64,000 nucleotides of DNA, from the NCBI RefSeq assembly GCF_014805625.2, contig NW_023998415.1:12379043-12443042 (forward strand), in the 5' to 3' direction. Position numbers and translations under genes: made by a program. The notes under the pieces were generated by a model. That model was not told the origin of the DNA and did no database searches. It saw nothing but the letters and a program-made list of their open reading frames with translations. This stretch comes from Glossina fuscipes. Lineage: Eukaryota > Arthropoda > Insecta > Diptera > Glossinidae. Below, in pieces: positions 1 to 12,043 of the stretch (position 1 is its first letter; each line of letters starts with the position of its first letter).

Positions 1-905
1 ACGGACGACGTTCCAAGATGAATTTCATTTAAATTTACGCTTTTTCTATGCGTCAAAAATTAAGCTTCTCCTCCAAGACAATTGTGGAGTTACATAACTT
101 TCAAATTTCTAAAGGAGAGAGAAAGTTAGGCCAAGTCCAAAGTCCAAAATCAAGTCTTTCCTTTTCTCGTACAATAAAATTCGAAGGTATTGTCGATCAA
201 TTGGAAAATTAAAAACAATTTGTTATCAGTCGGGCTTATGCGTTTTTAGAAATTCTTGCTTGATTGCCAATGCTTGCTTATATATAATGGCTAAAACAAA
301 TATTATTGACAATGATTGTTAAAAAGATGAGAGATTTTGTGAAAATATTGCATCGGCCACCTATTGAAGTTGAATTGAATAAAGTCTTAGCGACTATTCA
401 AATGATGAATGATGAATGTTGAAGATTCGCTAGATGTTAAAAAAAAAAAAAAAAAAATTCTACAGATTGTTCCGTTTACAAATAAAAAAAAAAAGGAAAA
501 AAAAATTTGTAGAATGATTTTTGTCCATATCCGGCCGTAAACTTTCTTTGAAAAGTAAACTTCATTAGCTTCAATTAATTAATTAACTTAAATTGTATAT
601 TTATTAAGAAAGCCTGAAAATATGTTTTAGGAATTTGATGTTTTGGGTCCGCAAGCTCTTTTTTTTTTTCTTTACAATTCGTTTTTGTTATCGTTTTCAT
701 TATTTTATATTTTATACATTTTACACATAGCTATACCTACAAAAATTTCATTTTTCGATTAACTACAACATCATAAAACTTTTCGCCAATTGTTTAGCTT
801 TTTTGTCTTCTTCATTTTATAACAGCTTTAATTTTACAAACCCGCGTCTATTTGCTATCACTATCGGTAGCTATTAGTTTTAATTAAGTTGTATTCGTAC
901 CTATT

Positions 906-939
<34 letters not shown>

Positions 940-3299
940 TGCTTATATATATATGCTATATTTATATATATATGCTTATATATATATATGTATATATATA
1001 CGCTAATAGGTAATATTGATAACTAACTTAAGCGCAAATTGTTTTTTTCGTTTTTTTCTTTATCTTTTGTATTTTTCCTAAATTTTAATGCCTGATTGAT
1101 TATACACACATATGCATATCATTAATTACTATACCATTTGTTTTTCTTGCAATTTTTATAAGATTTTTTCCTTTTTTTTTTTTATTATTTAGTTTACTTA
1201 AAATACAAAATGAAGGCGCGTAAATGTTAATACAAAACTTTTTATTTGAATGAGCTAATGAGGTTCTTTCATAATTTAAATATATTACAAGTACTTTCGT
1301 TTAATTAATTATATGCTTTGTTTTTAAATATTTTACATAAAGTTTCATAGGCAAGCATTTAAAACTTTTACAAATAAGCCGTTTAAACTGATATTAATTC
1401 TTCTTCACTGGCTTCTTGTTCGGATTTTTTGAAAAGTAACGTTTCTTGTTTTAATCAATAGTATTTATTAATTTTACTAATATTTTTTTTTTTTTTTTTT
1501 ATTTTTTTTTTTATAAATGAACTTATTAGGTCTTTTTGTTTATTATATCAGTGAAAAAGAGGAAAAAGCAAACAAAATATGAAAAGAAAAAACGCATTTT
1601 GAAGAAAACAATTTTAATTTTATATGAAAATCTAATTTTGACATATGAAATTTGGTAAAATGTATTTTTTGAAAGCAAACAAGAAGAAATTGTTTCGTTA
1701 TAACAATTCGTTATCATTCCAAAGTCGATGCTAACTTAAACCATCTAAAGCGACCTTAGAAAAGAGCAGGCGCTTAAAAAAGTGTTGGGTTGGGTATCAC
1801 TAACATCTATCCGGGGGTAGCTTCCTACGAAATAAACGACGATCTGCTTAATTTGGAATTTCGCCTTAATAGCAGGTGAAGTAAAGCTAAAAACTGCTGC
1901 AGACAGAAATGAGTAGACATCGGTTATACCGATTGTTAACGTTCGAAACTCTACGTCGAAGATCTAGTTTTTTTTTTCATTCAGGTCTGGCGGATAGATA
2001 TTGATATTAAATTTTAATAACATTTACAGAACATATTGACCGTTGTTAGCAGCAACTATCCGTTCTAAAATGATACGAAGCGTTAACGGACTAAAATAAC
2101 TCTTTTTTGTGCGCAGAATGCTATGTAGAAAAAGTGCCTTCCGAATTCAAGCTGGAGGAATTTTAGAAACCTTATGCTACGAATGTTACCTGCTTACCAG
2201 ACTTAAGCTACAGGTTCGGTAATAAAAATAAAGTTATTTTAACGATTGCATCACTATTTTAAGACCAATTGAATACACACGAAAAGAAAAACGACCAAAA
2301 GGGGAAATATTGTACCACACAATAAGAGAGAAGATCCCAACGATGTTTAACGACGATAACTTGATGAGCTACCATTGCCGAATGCTTCTAAGCGGATACC
2401 GATCAGCAAGCCGGCATGATAACAGATACAATGAAAACGGCCGGTACGTTGCACTCCAGCTTTCTGGTTTAGCAAATTCCATGATAAATAGGGAGAAACA
2501 TGACGGATATGCGTCATTTTTATACCCATCACCTAAGGATAGTGGGTTCATTCATTCCTTTGGTTAAGAGAAGGTTCAGAAATTCTATAAAGTAAAGACC
2601 AAGTCCATCAGCAACATTAAATTCTCAATTGATTTAAGCAGGTTCATATTGCGAAAAGGGCCAATTCGATCAAAAGACCCGCCCATAACAGCACGTAAGC
2701 TGAGAGCACCTCTATTTTCAAAACCGAAAACTTGGGTTTCTTCACTCATTACAAGCACAAACTGTACCAATAAAACTGTGCACACAGTAGTATGAATGAT
2801 TCTACGGTATCTGTTCAGAAATTGAAAAAATCGGCTACGCTCACCGAATATTATACAATATATAAATTTTATTCATTTCCATTGTTGGTGATTTGTCTTT
2901 TAAGATAAATGCAGGAAGTGCTACAGTTGCATTTTCATGTTTCTTTATGTGATTGATTATGGGATGCCGGCATCGGTTATTCAACTATTTTAGAAATTGT
3001 GCATAAGCCATTGATTTGAAGAGATCATATACTAGTAGCTTTTAATTTTTGTTTGTTTTCGATACTGTAGAACTTCTGTTTTATCACCCAATCAAATATC
3101 GTACATACGATGTGACAAATAATTATATGTGCAAATATAGTTTTATTTATTTCGCCGCAAAAATTGATAGTCAACTATTTCTGCGCTTAGAGTGCACTTT
3201 TTATATGCATCCATCCTCTCTCCCCTTATCAAGTATTTCCTTCTTCAATCGTCTTTAGCCTGGGTGGTCTTATTACCTGAAATTATCGCAGCAAGTTTG
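1..3299. other. 3' flank of dysc, no supported gene
   Basis: AT-rich DNA with T-runs and TA repeats. Overlapping short frames on both strands at 2310-2567 have no recognisable family. TTTTTATACCCATCACCTAA at 2517 resembles the opening of the dispersed repeats. The stretch 1740-2570 is locally GC-richer and may be an old mobile-element remnant. Confidence 0.6.
905..1000. repeat. TA-rich microsatellite block
   Basis: Several (TA)n runs interrupted by TATGC units. Other (TA)n tracts lie near 8880-8906, 9659-9676, 9835-9860, 36421-36441, 47814-47843, 62074-62096 and 63870-63889. Confidence 0.8.
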
Positions 3300-3915
3300 T
3301 AATTGAAGGAATGACACTTGCTGGTAACAATATTGTCGAGACAGCAGTTGCGATAAATCGGCCCCGCAATATGGTCTCAAATTATCTAATAAGACTCGGA
3401 CAATTATGATTGCATTAATGCATCTCGATCGTATATCAGAGGACCAAGTGGAAAATATGAATTTGGGGGGAAATAATTGTAGAATTAGGCCTAAATGTAA
3501 GGAAACAGCGTGTGCAATCACTTCTTAAGGACGATGCAGATCTTGGATGTGAATAGAAAGTTGCCAAACCACACTTAATCCCCTGCCATATTGTATTTGC
3601 CGTCAAATATAGAAAGAGTTTGGAAATGTTATATTTAGTGCTGAGAAAAAAACTATAATTTGAACGGACCTGATGGTTACCATTGGATGGTCTGTTGGGA
3701 AAATGTACGACGTCTTCGACTTACGTGTTGCAAGCGTAATTATGACGGTCGATTTCTTACGATATGGGCTGTATTTGATGCATATGTTGACTTGTTAGAG
3801 AACTATTTAATAGACTAGACTGAAGAGATATATATGGTGATAAATAGACGCCCCAAAAAGACAACGCTGCCATCTATGTCGCATGGCTTGCAAAGGGTAT
3901 TTTTTTCAATCATTC
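3300..3915 (+). pseudogene. decayed Tc1-like transposase
   Basis: Translated pieces in shifting frames match a Tc1-family transposase in order. First comes the helix-turn-helix segment GMTLAGNNIVETAVAINRPR then NMVSNYL near 3309-3390. Then comes RKQRVQSLLKDDADL near 3500. The catalytic-core segment NGPDGYHWMVCWENVRRLRL sits near 3662-3725, followed by YDGRFLTIWAVFDAYVDLLE. Last is the QQDNAA-type motif KDNAAIYVAWLAKG near 3860-3900. There are several stops and frameshifts, so the copy is dead. Terminal inverted repeats were not found. Confidence 0.75.
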
Positions 3916-6229
3916 AATATAAAAGGTGAATTTAAGAATGTATATAGTTCTTATATTTAAAAAAAAAAAAAAAAAACACTTAAATACAAAATAGAAATTA
4001 AAAAAAAAAATTTTTTTTTAAAAAGATTTTTTTTTTTAAGCTAAAACTCAAAATAATTCATTGCACATATAAATATTTGACATACATTTACACATTGTTT
4101 TTCAAAAAGGGACAATATCGATGATAAAATAGTTCGTAGTTCAGACTTTGCATGCTTCAGATCAGGTTTTCATTTTTCTCTTTTTCATTTGAATTGATTT
4201 CGCTATGGAGAAGTAATGCGGGTTAAACCTTTATAGAGATTTTCGCGAAAGTGCTTGCAGGAATATTGTCCAAAAACCTCTAAAAACCTCTGCTAATCAA
4301 TTACATAAATAAGATTTTTAAGTAGTTGCCGATATTATCATTTTTTCGATGAAAAAATTTCTGAAATCTGACGTAGGTATGTGTACGTTAATATGCTATA
4401 TTTGTTACTGCAATTTCGTAAGTGTATTGAATTTAGAATGAGCTTAAATTGAAAAATAACGGAACAATTTAAAAATAGAATAATCTTTGCCTTTGTTTTT
4501 TTTCTTCTATGTTATTATAAAGGGTTTCTAAAACAACTTTAAACACGAATTTTCCTTTATACTTTAGTGTTTTAATTAGAAGGAAAAAAAAAAAAAATTC
4601 AAATTTTTAGAATTATATCTTTCTCACATCTCCGATTATACATACATTTGTTGTTTGAGCTTAACTTTTTTTTTGTTCTTCTTTATAATTTGTTTTTTTC
4701 TTCTTCTTCTTCTTCTGGGAGTTTAGAGAGAATGTGCTTTCAATTTATTTTTGCAGTCTAGAGGATTTCTATTTTAGTTTTCGGTTCAGTTCTATTCAGT
4801 TTAAGGTTTTTTACATTTTTTTTTTTTTTTTTGTTGCTTTCTTTTGTTGGTTTAAGTAATTTTCGAAATGCTGCCCTGTCGACACTTTCAACGTTCGTGT
4901 TGCCAATCAACCATTTTGTTTTTTTTTGTTTTTTTTTAGGCTTAAATTTACTTTTAATTTCCTTGTTTTGAATTTAATTAAATAAAAGTAGAAGAATAAT
5001 GAAAATCACAAAAAAATGGTGCCTCTCGTTACACTTTATGCAAATAAAAATGAGAATTTTCACTAATCGTATCGATTGACTGCTTTTGTCTAGTTCATGA
5101 GAAATGTTTGGACTCCATAATAAGAATTAGAATTGGTTTGAACCGTTTTTTTTTTTTTTTTTTTTATGATATATATTACGCAGAGTTACCTTTAATAATA
5201 TCTCAAATAGTGCAAGAAACTTGATGTGTGAAAAATCTTCAAATAAAAATAAATAAATAAATAAATAAAAATAAAAAATAGAGAAACCTGTATATATGCA
5301 TATGGGAGACACCTCTTGTAATAATGGAGATTATGGGTTCTCTTCTCTTCGGCTTTATCATTAACATTTTTTCGATTAGTTTTGCTGTATCTTTGTAAAG
5401 AAAATATAAGAAAATTATATAACATAAATATTTATTGTAACTCGTTTACCAAGTGAATATGAACAATTTTGACATAAGTGTTGCTGGTCGTGTTTTATTA
5501 TTATTCTTTTCCATTTGCTTTTCTTTATGGTTTTTTTTTCGTTTTTTTTGGTTTTTTTTTTTTAATATTAGAAGTGCGCTGTGGAGTAATTAATTGTACT
5601 TAACTTCTTTATTGCTATAATTTTGTTTAGGTTTCATTTTAATTAATCTTTTTTTTTTTTTTTTTTTTTTTTTATATGCTGGTTTTCTCGTGAGTTTATT
5701 TATGGTAATGTGTTCACTAAAGGATATCTGCGTTCACGTATATTATCTTACAAGGAATCGCACACGCTTTCATTTTATACGAACAACTGTCATTCATATC
5801 AAGATTTGTTGTATCAATATTCAGTGACTTTGATTTCAGTTTGCTTTTCATTCTTAGGTGGGTTTTTGGAGAACTTCTTTTTTCAGTTGTGTGTTCTTCT
5901 ATTTTTTCTTCCTATTTTTTTTTTTTTTTTTTTGCTACATTCATTGAAATTTGTAAAATTGTTTCGGTTTCCACTCTTTTTTTTCCATTTTGTTTAAGAG
6001 ACCTTAAGAATAAACACTTGATAGTATAATGTTTAAATTTTTATTGTTGTGAATCTGATGTATTCGCATGTTTTATAGGAAGGCAGCGAATCGAAAGGGG
6101 ATACAAATATTTAAGAAAGAATGGAAATGTAACTTAAAATAAATCCTGCCTTATACACGGGTAAGTCACAGAAATTTTACTTTTTTTTCTATTATTATTA
6201 TTAATGATAAAGTTAAATGAATAATTGTA
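3916..6229. other. no gene seen; homopolymer-rich
   Basis: Poly-T and poly-A tracts, a (TTC)n run near 4700-4716, and no coding pattern. Reading frames here consist mostly of Phe/Lys runs. Confidence 0.6.
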
Positions 6230-6459
6230 GGATGATGTAAGGTGATGTATGGTATCAATCAAATCATGGCCCGTGTCCCCCTATAATTGTTTCCATTTTT
6301 AATTGTTGTTATTTATATCATTTATTATTATTTTTAATTATTATTTATTATTACTATTATTTTTATTAATTAATATCATTATTATTTAGTTACTGTCATT
6401 TTGAGTTTTAATTATTGCTAACTATATTTTTAAATTATTATCAATTATTTTTATTTTTA

Positions 6460-6507
<48 letters not shown>

Positions 6508-6510
6508 GAC
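6230..6510 (+). mobile_element. 3' tail of a non-LTR element ending in (ATT)n, copy 1
   Basis: Begins with AAGGTGATGTATGGTATCAA, followed by ATCATGGCCCGTGTCCCC and CTATAA. It then passes into a long TTA/ATT-rich tract ending in an uninterrupted (ATT)n at about 6465-6507. The same module, diverged, occurs at 8246 after the reverse transcriptase, so it is a retrotransposon 3' UTR and tail. Confidence 0.65.
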
Positions 6511-6529
6511 CCTGAAATGAGAAAACAAT

Positions 6530-8245
6530 ACCCAGATTGTACCCTGCCTAAGAAGTAAGCAGTATAATAATGGTTTTGAACACTTGCATAATACGTAATC
6601 ATATAACACGCAACATGCGAAATGCTACGCCCAGTTGTTACACACACCGCAAAGGGCACCCTCGAAATTATTTGAAGGAAATACTTATTTACTACCAAAA
6701 AAAAAAAAAAAAAAAAAATCGGATGACCCAGCAGATTATCGACCGATTACCTACCTGTCAGTATCATACAAATTGCTCACTAAAATAATTGCGAATAGTT
6801 TATACGCTCACTGCATGTCAACAAAGATAATACGAAGCGATCAGAAGGAGGGCGGGAAAGAAACCCAAGAATACAAAAATCAAATTATTGACACGATTAT
6901 ATTTGGCCAAACCATACAAAACCGAAGAAATCTGAGCATGGCATCCATTGACTACCAAAAAGCATTTGACTCGAGGCCGTATCACTTCTTGCTACAAGTC
7001 TTGCAAACATACAAAGTCAATTATATAATAATCGGGTTTTCACAACACGCTATGGATCGGTGGAATGTAAAACTGTGCATTGGGAAGGAAACAAGTGACT
7101 GAATTGCAAACCGACGAGGGCGATGCATTGCGTTTGCTTAGAATCAAGTAACTTCAGTAGATGGGTCAATAAAATGAAGAATGAGGTGGGATACCGGTTA
7201 AAAAATAGAAACACTGACATTTACATCAACCACCTAATGTACAATGTACAATGGACGAAACTATATTTCCCCAACAAAGATAAGCTACACAGAGCAGTAG
7301 GAATGATCCGTTAGTTCAGCCTAGGAATTGGAATAGAATTTCGATGGGAGAAGTGTAAGGTAGTAAACATGAGGTCCGGTAAAATCTGCGAAGATAAAGG
7401 CTCACTTTCCTTCGACATGGATGGTATAGTGGAAAGTAGGATCAATGAAGAAAATTAAAAATATTTAGGATTTCTTCAACTGAAAGGTATACTGGTGCAG
7501 GAAGTGAAGGTAAAAATAAAATCCGCATTGGAAAAAAGCTCAACTCAAAATACAAATGCAAAATTATCAATGCTTGAGCTATATAACAATATACACCTGC
7601 TCTTTTGGACTAGTGAAATGGAGCAGCACAGACAATAAGAACGACCGAATACCAAGACAATGTGCACCACCCATGCACTGCCAAAGAGTGAATCAATCTA
7701 CCGCGCCAACTTGTCGGTCGTGGGCTAGCGTACGTACCGAGCTTGCATGATGCACAGATCACGAAATTGAGGACATGTTTTACTTAGCAAAGAGAATGCC
7801 CTAACACAGAAGTGTTGAAATTATACGTCACTAATGCTATGTAATTGGACTTAAAGCGAATTGCACGGAAACCATGCGAATGAAGTTGAGGAAAGATACA
7901 ATAGACCTGCAGAGTACCTACTAATGGTTAATCAGAGGGGAGTTGTTTTTTGAGAGGGAAGGATTTATTACAGCTATAGAAGATAAAGTAACATCCACAA
8001 TATGCCACCAACGGCATATAATAAAGCAAGAAATAGAAACAGACTTATGCCGGAAATTCGGGAGCGCTATAGAAACAATAGTTCGTATTATTGCCGGGTG
8101 CACAAAGCTTGCTAGCACGGTATACCTGGATAGGCGCAACCGGTAATGTAAAATAGTACATCGTAGTACACGTCTAAAAAACGTGGTATACAAATACCAC
8201 GACTATTATATTAGAAGTATCAAGCAGCGCCTGTAGGGCGGTTTA
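6530..8245 (+). pseudogene. decayed non-LTR retrotransposon reverse transcriptase
   Basis: A reverse-transcriptase fragment of a non-LTR element. Visible landmarks are NTYLLPKK just before a 21-nt A run, DDPADYRPITYLSVSYKLLT (fingers motif), and SIDYQKAFDS (palm motif A, with its catalytic Asp). After these come INHLMYN (where the YMDD-type motif should be, now lost), EKCKVVNMR, KYLGFLQLKG and AGCTKLASTVYLDRRNR near the end. The wording resembles R4/Dong-like elements, but I cannot fix the clade. Stops and frameshifts occur throughout. The A-run seems to be an expanded lysine stretch within the coding region. The left end is truncated, directly after another element's 3' tail. Confidence 0.75.
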
Positions 8246-8531
8246 AGGTGATGTGAGGTGTATGATATCTAATCGTAGCCCGTGTCCCACTATAAAATTT
8301 TTACTTGTTTTTATTTTTAATTATTATTGATATTATTTATTATTGCATTATTACTATAATTATTATTTATTATTACTATCATTATTATTATTATTATCAT
8401 TATTATTATTTTTAATTATTAGCATAAATTATTAGTATTAATTAATATCATTATTATTATGATTATTATTATTTTTAGTATTAATTATTGCTAATATATT
8501 TTTTGAATTATTATTATCAATTATTTTTATT

Positions 8532-8564
<33 letters not shown>

Positions 8565-8686
8565 TGATTATTACTATAATAAATTGCTATTATTTTTCTT
8601 ATTCTTATTTTCAATTATTATTAATATCAGTATCATTATTAATTACTATCATTATTATTATATTATTATTCTTGTTATTATTAGTA

Positions 8687-8722
<36 letters not shown>

Positions 8723-8850
8723 GTGTTATTATTAATTATTTTAATTTTTTGTTATGGTTATTATTATTTATTATTTTTTGCTTTTATTTTTAATTATTAT
8801 TGTTATTATTATTATTTATAATTATTATATTGTATTATATATATTTTTAG
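8240..8850 (+). mobile_element. 3' tail of a non-LTR element ending in (ATT)n, copy 2
   Basis: AAGGTGATGTGAGGTGTATG, then TCTAATCGTAGCCCGTGTCC and CACTATAA, then about 550 bp of imperfect ATT/TTA repeat. It directly follows the degenerate reverse transcriptase, so it is that element's 3' end. The long reading frames of Leu/Ile here are microsatellite artefacts. Confidence 0.65.
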
Positions 8851-8884
8851 AACACAACTGATATCATATGACATTTATCAAATA

Positions 8885-8922
<38 letters not shown>

Positions 8923-9025
8923 ATGATGATGATGATTGTAGCTGCGAAGATATTTTCCCTTTTAAGCACACATCCATTCATATTGTGAACAGCCATTTAA
9001 GAAGGTAATCGTTGTTATGGTTACT

Positions 9026-9031
9026 TTTATT
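9026..9031 (-). terminator. polyadenylation signal AATAAA for dysc
   Basis: AATAAA on the minus strand (TTTATT on plus), 22 nt beyond the stop of the extended frame. No other AATAAA lies between it and the first dysc stop. It supports a transcript that includes the whole extension region. Confidence 0.45.
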
Positions 9032-9052
9032 ACTTTTGCGGTTCGCTATCCA

Positions 9053-9475
9053 TTATTGGTAAACGGTATCATAATTTTTTTTGTCAAACATTTGATGAGT
9101 AGGTGTTGGTTCGCGAGACGATAATGGTGATGTTAAAGTATCAATAGTTTGTTTTTGCGTTTTTGTATCGAAATGGGTGCGACTACAGCGTGCTCCTGAT
9201 CTATGTAAATGATAAAATTGATGATAACGCTGTTCTTCTTCTTTTTGACGTGTCGTTTTATGAGGATTTTTGGCGATGTTATTGATGTTGTTTCCATTGC
9301 TATGCTGATGGCTATTAAGTGATGATGGCAGTGGCGGTGGATTTTTAGCTTTTGTGAGCGGTATTGGTGTTGGCATTGGTTTTGGCGTTGTCGTTACGTC
9401 GATACCCCATTCGTATAGGAACTCAAGTTTCTGCTGTTCCAATGGGTCATCACTAGCCGGCAGGGCAAGCAAATG
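9053..9475 (-). CDS. in-frame post-stop extension of dysc (140 codons)
   Basis: Directly after the dysc TAA the same frame runs 140 codons to the next stop. It begins HLLALPASDDPLEQQKLEFL, continues YEWGIDVTTTPKPMP, and then has a Pro-rich segment (KNPPPLPSS), a His/Asn-rich segment and basic stretches, ending KKNYDTVYQ. The composition is protein-like and GC-richer than the surrounding AT-rich DNA, and an AATAAA follows 22 nt after its stop. Three explanations remain: stop-codon readthrough; an alternative acceptor inside the region (for example GGAACAG|CAGAAA, phase 0, with a poor pyrimidine tract); or a recent stop mutation or assembly error in a once longer protein. It carries no recognised domain. 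Confidence 0.5.
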   Translation of the reverse strand, partial: HLLALPASDDPLEQQKLEFLYEWGIDVTTTPKPMPTPIPLTKAKNPPPLPSSLNSHQHSNGNNINNIAKNPHKTTRQKEEEQRYHQFYHLHRSGARCSRTHFDTKTQKQTIDTLTSPLSSREPTPTHQMFDKKNYDTVYQ

Positions 9476-9604
9476 TTAGGCTTCTAAAAATATTAATGCT
9501 GTTGGTTTAGGTTCAAGGTTTGATTTTTTTGCTTCGACTACTAAGAACGTAATTTCAGACTTTTCACGATTAGCGAAACATTCAGCTATTAAGCGGGCAA
9601 CCTC
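9476..9604 (-). CDS. dysc: dysc terminal exon, end of PDZ3 and annotated stop
   Basis: This 129-nt coding part encodes EVARLIAECFANREKSEITF, then LVVEAKKSNL, then EPKPTALIFLEA and TAA. The first half completes PDZ helix B and strand F; the rest is a short tail. The acceptor is TTTTGCAG|GAGGTT, phase 0. The stop is TAA followed by C (TAACAT). The same frame stays open for 140 codons after this stop (see the separate entry), so this may not be the only C-terminus. No donor that would bypass the stop is visible in the exon. Confidence 0.88.
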   Translation of the reverse strand, partial: EVARLIAECFANREKSEITFLVVEAKKSNLEPKPTALIFLEA

Positions 9605-9692
9605 CTGCAAAATGCATACACGATTAGTTATCCGGATACATATTGAAATCTTGTTAATTTATATATATATATATATTAATATAAAAACCAAC

Positions 9693-9785
9693 CTCATGAT
9701 GTAGACCTTCAACTTTATTCCCATCTACTTCAAGTATTAATTGTCCTACCTCTAGGCCACCTGCTTCATAAGCTGCACCATTTTC
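9693..9785 (-). CDS. dysc: dysc exon, middle of PDZ3
   Basis: This 93-nt exon, phase 0 at both ends, encodes 31 residues: ENGAAYEAGGLEVGQLILEV then DGNKVEGLHHE. It continues the PDZ fold: the ENGAAYEAGGL helix-A region, the VGQLILEVDG strands D/E, and the start of helix B. Sites are TTTAACAG|GAAAAT (acceptor) and GAG|GTTGGT (donor). The flanking introns are short, 118 and 88 nt, and both contain TA repeats. This is the core family signature of a PDZ domain and leaves little doubt about the assignment. Confidence 0.93.
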
Positions 9786-9903
9786 CTGTTAAAGCACGTA
9801 AATATCATAAAAATGCGTGAATATCATAATAGTATATATATATATATATATATATATATTTCTTTTATCTCTTTCTGATATAATATTGACATTTAATACC
9901 CAC

Positions 9904-10095
9904 ATGTATATTGATGATCCTGGGAAGCGGATGTTTTGTGTTAGCACCACCTTCAATGGCAATACCTAAAATTGGTTTTGTTTTCTTTACGGTTACATGT
10001 AAATTGCCTCTGTTATCAGGTACGACGTTGGGATTGTGTTCATGAATTTGATCAGTCGTTGAACCATTCTGCTCAGCTGACAAACGTTGCATAGA
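9904..10095 (-). CDS. dysc: dysc exon, first part of PDZ3
   Basis: This 192-nt exon, phase 0 at both ends, encodes 64 residues. The first 30 or so (SMQRLSAEQNGSTTDQIHEH onward) are linker. Then come beta-strand A (NLHVTVKKTKP) and the carboxylate-binding loop region ILGIAIEGG, followed by ANTKHPLPRIINIH. The GIAI motif takes the place of the GLGF loop and, with GGANT and PLPRI, matches whirlin PDZ3 closely. The acceptor is ATTTTTTAG|TCTATG. The donor CAT|GTGGGT splits the domain inside beta-strand C. PDZ3 binds C-terminal peptides of membrane or scaffold partners. Confidence 0.92.
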
Positions 10096-12043
10096 CTAAA
10101 AAATTTTATAACAAAAAATATTATCCTTTCAACGACTTCATAAAAATTTGCTTTTAAATATGCATAAGAGAAATTTCCGAAAAGTAGCAAAAAATCACAC
10201 AAGAGGATCGAAAGATCAAATGCATTACGCGATATGTAAACATCGAAAACAAGAAGTGACAGCGTCGGTTCGTTAAACATGTAACAGGTTTTGTTGTTTA
10301 TTAAAAATTGCTTTCTTTTGGGTTTGTAAACATGGCTTACTCTTACACATGCAAAACTATTCATTCCACTTTAACAGTACAATAGAAATGATGACGAGTT
10401 TTCATACTCTTTGTTACTAAAATTAGAAAATCAAATCGTGTAATCGTAAAACCTATGTGCTTAGGTAACGCTTAACGGCAATCATACTGATTAAGAAGGA
10501 GAGTCGAGAGCACTTTAAGTTTAAGCAATGACAGTGTCGTTCAACTTCTTTAAATTTTTCTTTTTATTTAGAAATTCCTTTTCATAAAGTAAGCATCGCA
10601 TAGTAACTAAGAAAAGCGTCTTTTACTCTCTCTGCCGATTATTTAACGGTTACTGACCCAATATCACATAATTACTATCGATGGAAAAATATATAGAAGA
10701 ATGTTTAGTATGATATAACAGTATTATGTTATTTTTGAAAAAAATAGCGAAGAATGAATGATTAAATAAAATGCTGTACACGTATTTTCATAATTTTATA
10801 TTATCGCGAGTAATAATAATAAGTTATTCTAAATTTTAATTTCCCAGACCTTAATATATGTTATCTCATTTATTAATAATTAATAATCAAGTAATAAATT
10901 TTAAAATTTGTAAAAAATTTTAATTGATTTTTTTCTCCTACAACTATTCGCATTCCCCTCTTGTCGTCCACTCAAGATTCGATTACAATTCTCATATAGT
11001 CGGCTACATATCCCATCGATCCAACACAGCAATAGATTATGAGTATAGGTATGCAACATTCAAGTGATTCCAAGGATTATTTTTTACATTTTTTTAAGCT
11101 TGTCTATCCGTTTGTCTCTCTTTCCATGTAATATCCATCCATCTAATTGCATTCCGTTCAATCTAGAAGTCGCAATATTCCCAATATTTTGATGAAATAT
11201 TATGATACATTGATATTTTTTAGCCCAAGAACGAATGCTGTTGAATCATTTATGAGACCGCTATCCAAATAATCTCAAAAATGTGGGAAAGTCCTTGTGA
11301 ATGAAAAAATGTTTCCATTCTTAATATATCGCAACAAAACTTGACAAAAGATAGCATTTTGGAAAAATTTGGATAAAAATGTAAATGTTTTAATATACCT
11401 TATAGTGTAAGGGTCTATAGGGGAAACAAGATCGCAACTGGCACTCGGCACTCGGTATCTTTAGTGCGGTGAAATTCTTTTTATTTTTATAGATTTGCTT
11501 TTCCGATCTCTTCCCATATACAGGGTTCGTAATGAAGAGTAAAATATTATTTGACAACAAAGTATAATTCCTGATATATTATGAGAAAAATAGATGAAGA
11601 ATTGCTTTCGAAGAAACGATATAGGGTTTTATAGTAGACGGTTTTTCATTGTCAAGTCGTTCTTTTATTTAAGTTAATCGTTAATAGTTTTTTCAAAAAT
11701 CTGATTAGATTGAAATTCAAAAAAAAATCTATCAATAATATGACGTCAGCAATGACAATATTTGCATACCTAACATAGGAGTAGCGGGAAAAGTTATTCG
11801 AAATGGAAAAAATCGATAAATTATTGCAAATTTTTCGATTACTTAAGCAGTTCTAACTAAGCATTAAATTGCGAAATCGAAAATGATGAAAAGATGAGAA
11901 ATTTCGTTCTTTTCGCAACCAGCGTTCGTAAAGTAAAGATCTGTGCGTGTTTGGTCCGACTTTTTTTTGTTTTTTTTTAAATTTGTATTTTTATAGTTTT
12001 TTTTTTTTTTTTTTTTTTTTTTGTAATAAGAACGTCATAAAGT
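10096..12043. other. dysc intron upstream of the CSN4-like gene
   Basis: Holds the diverged repeat A copy at 11.1 kb and ends in a T-run (about 11998-12022) just before the CSN4-like start. No promoter element was recognised. Confidence 0.55.
11090..11340 (+). mobile_element. dispersed repeat A, diverged copy
   Basis: GCTTGTCTATCCGTTTGTC, AGAAGTCGCAATATTCCC, and TAGCCCAAGAACGAATGCTG in the order of the better copies. It sits between dysc PDZ3 and the CSN4-like gene. Confidence 0.5.

Noticed and set aside
2310..2567. 85-residue frame with overlapping antisense frames
   Set aside because: Protein-like in places but no family and no gene structure; left as possible old mobile DNA.
8564..8821. 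Leu/Ile-rich open frames
   Set aside because: These are translations of the ATT microsatellite tail of a retrotransposon.
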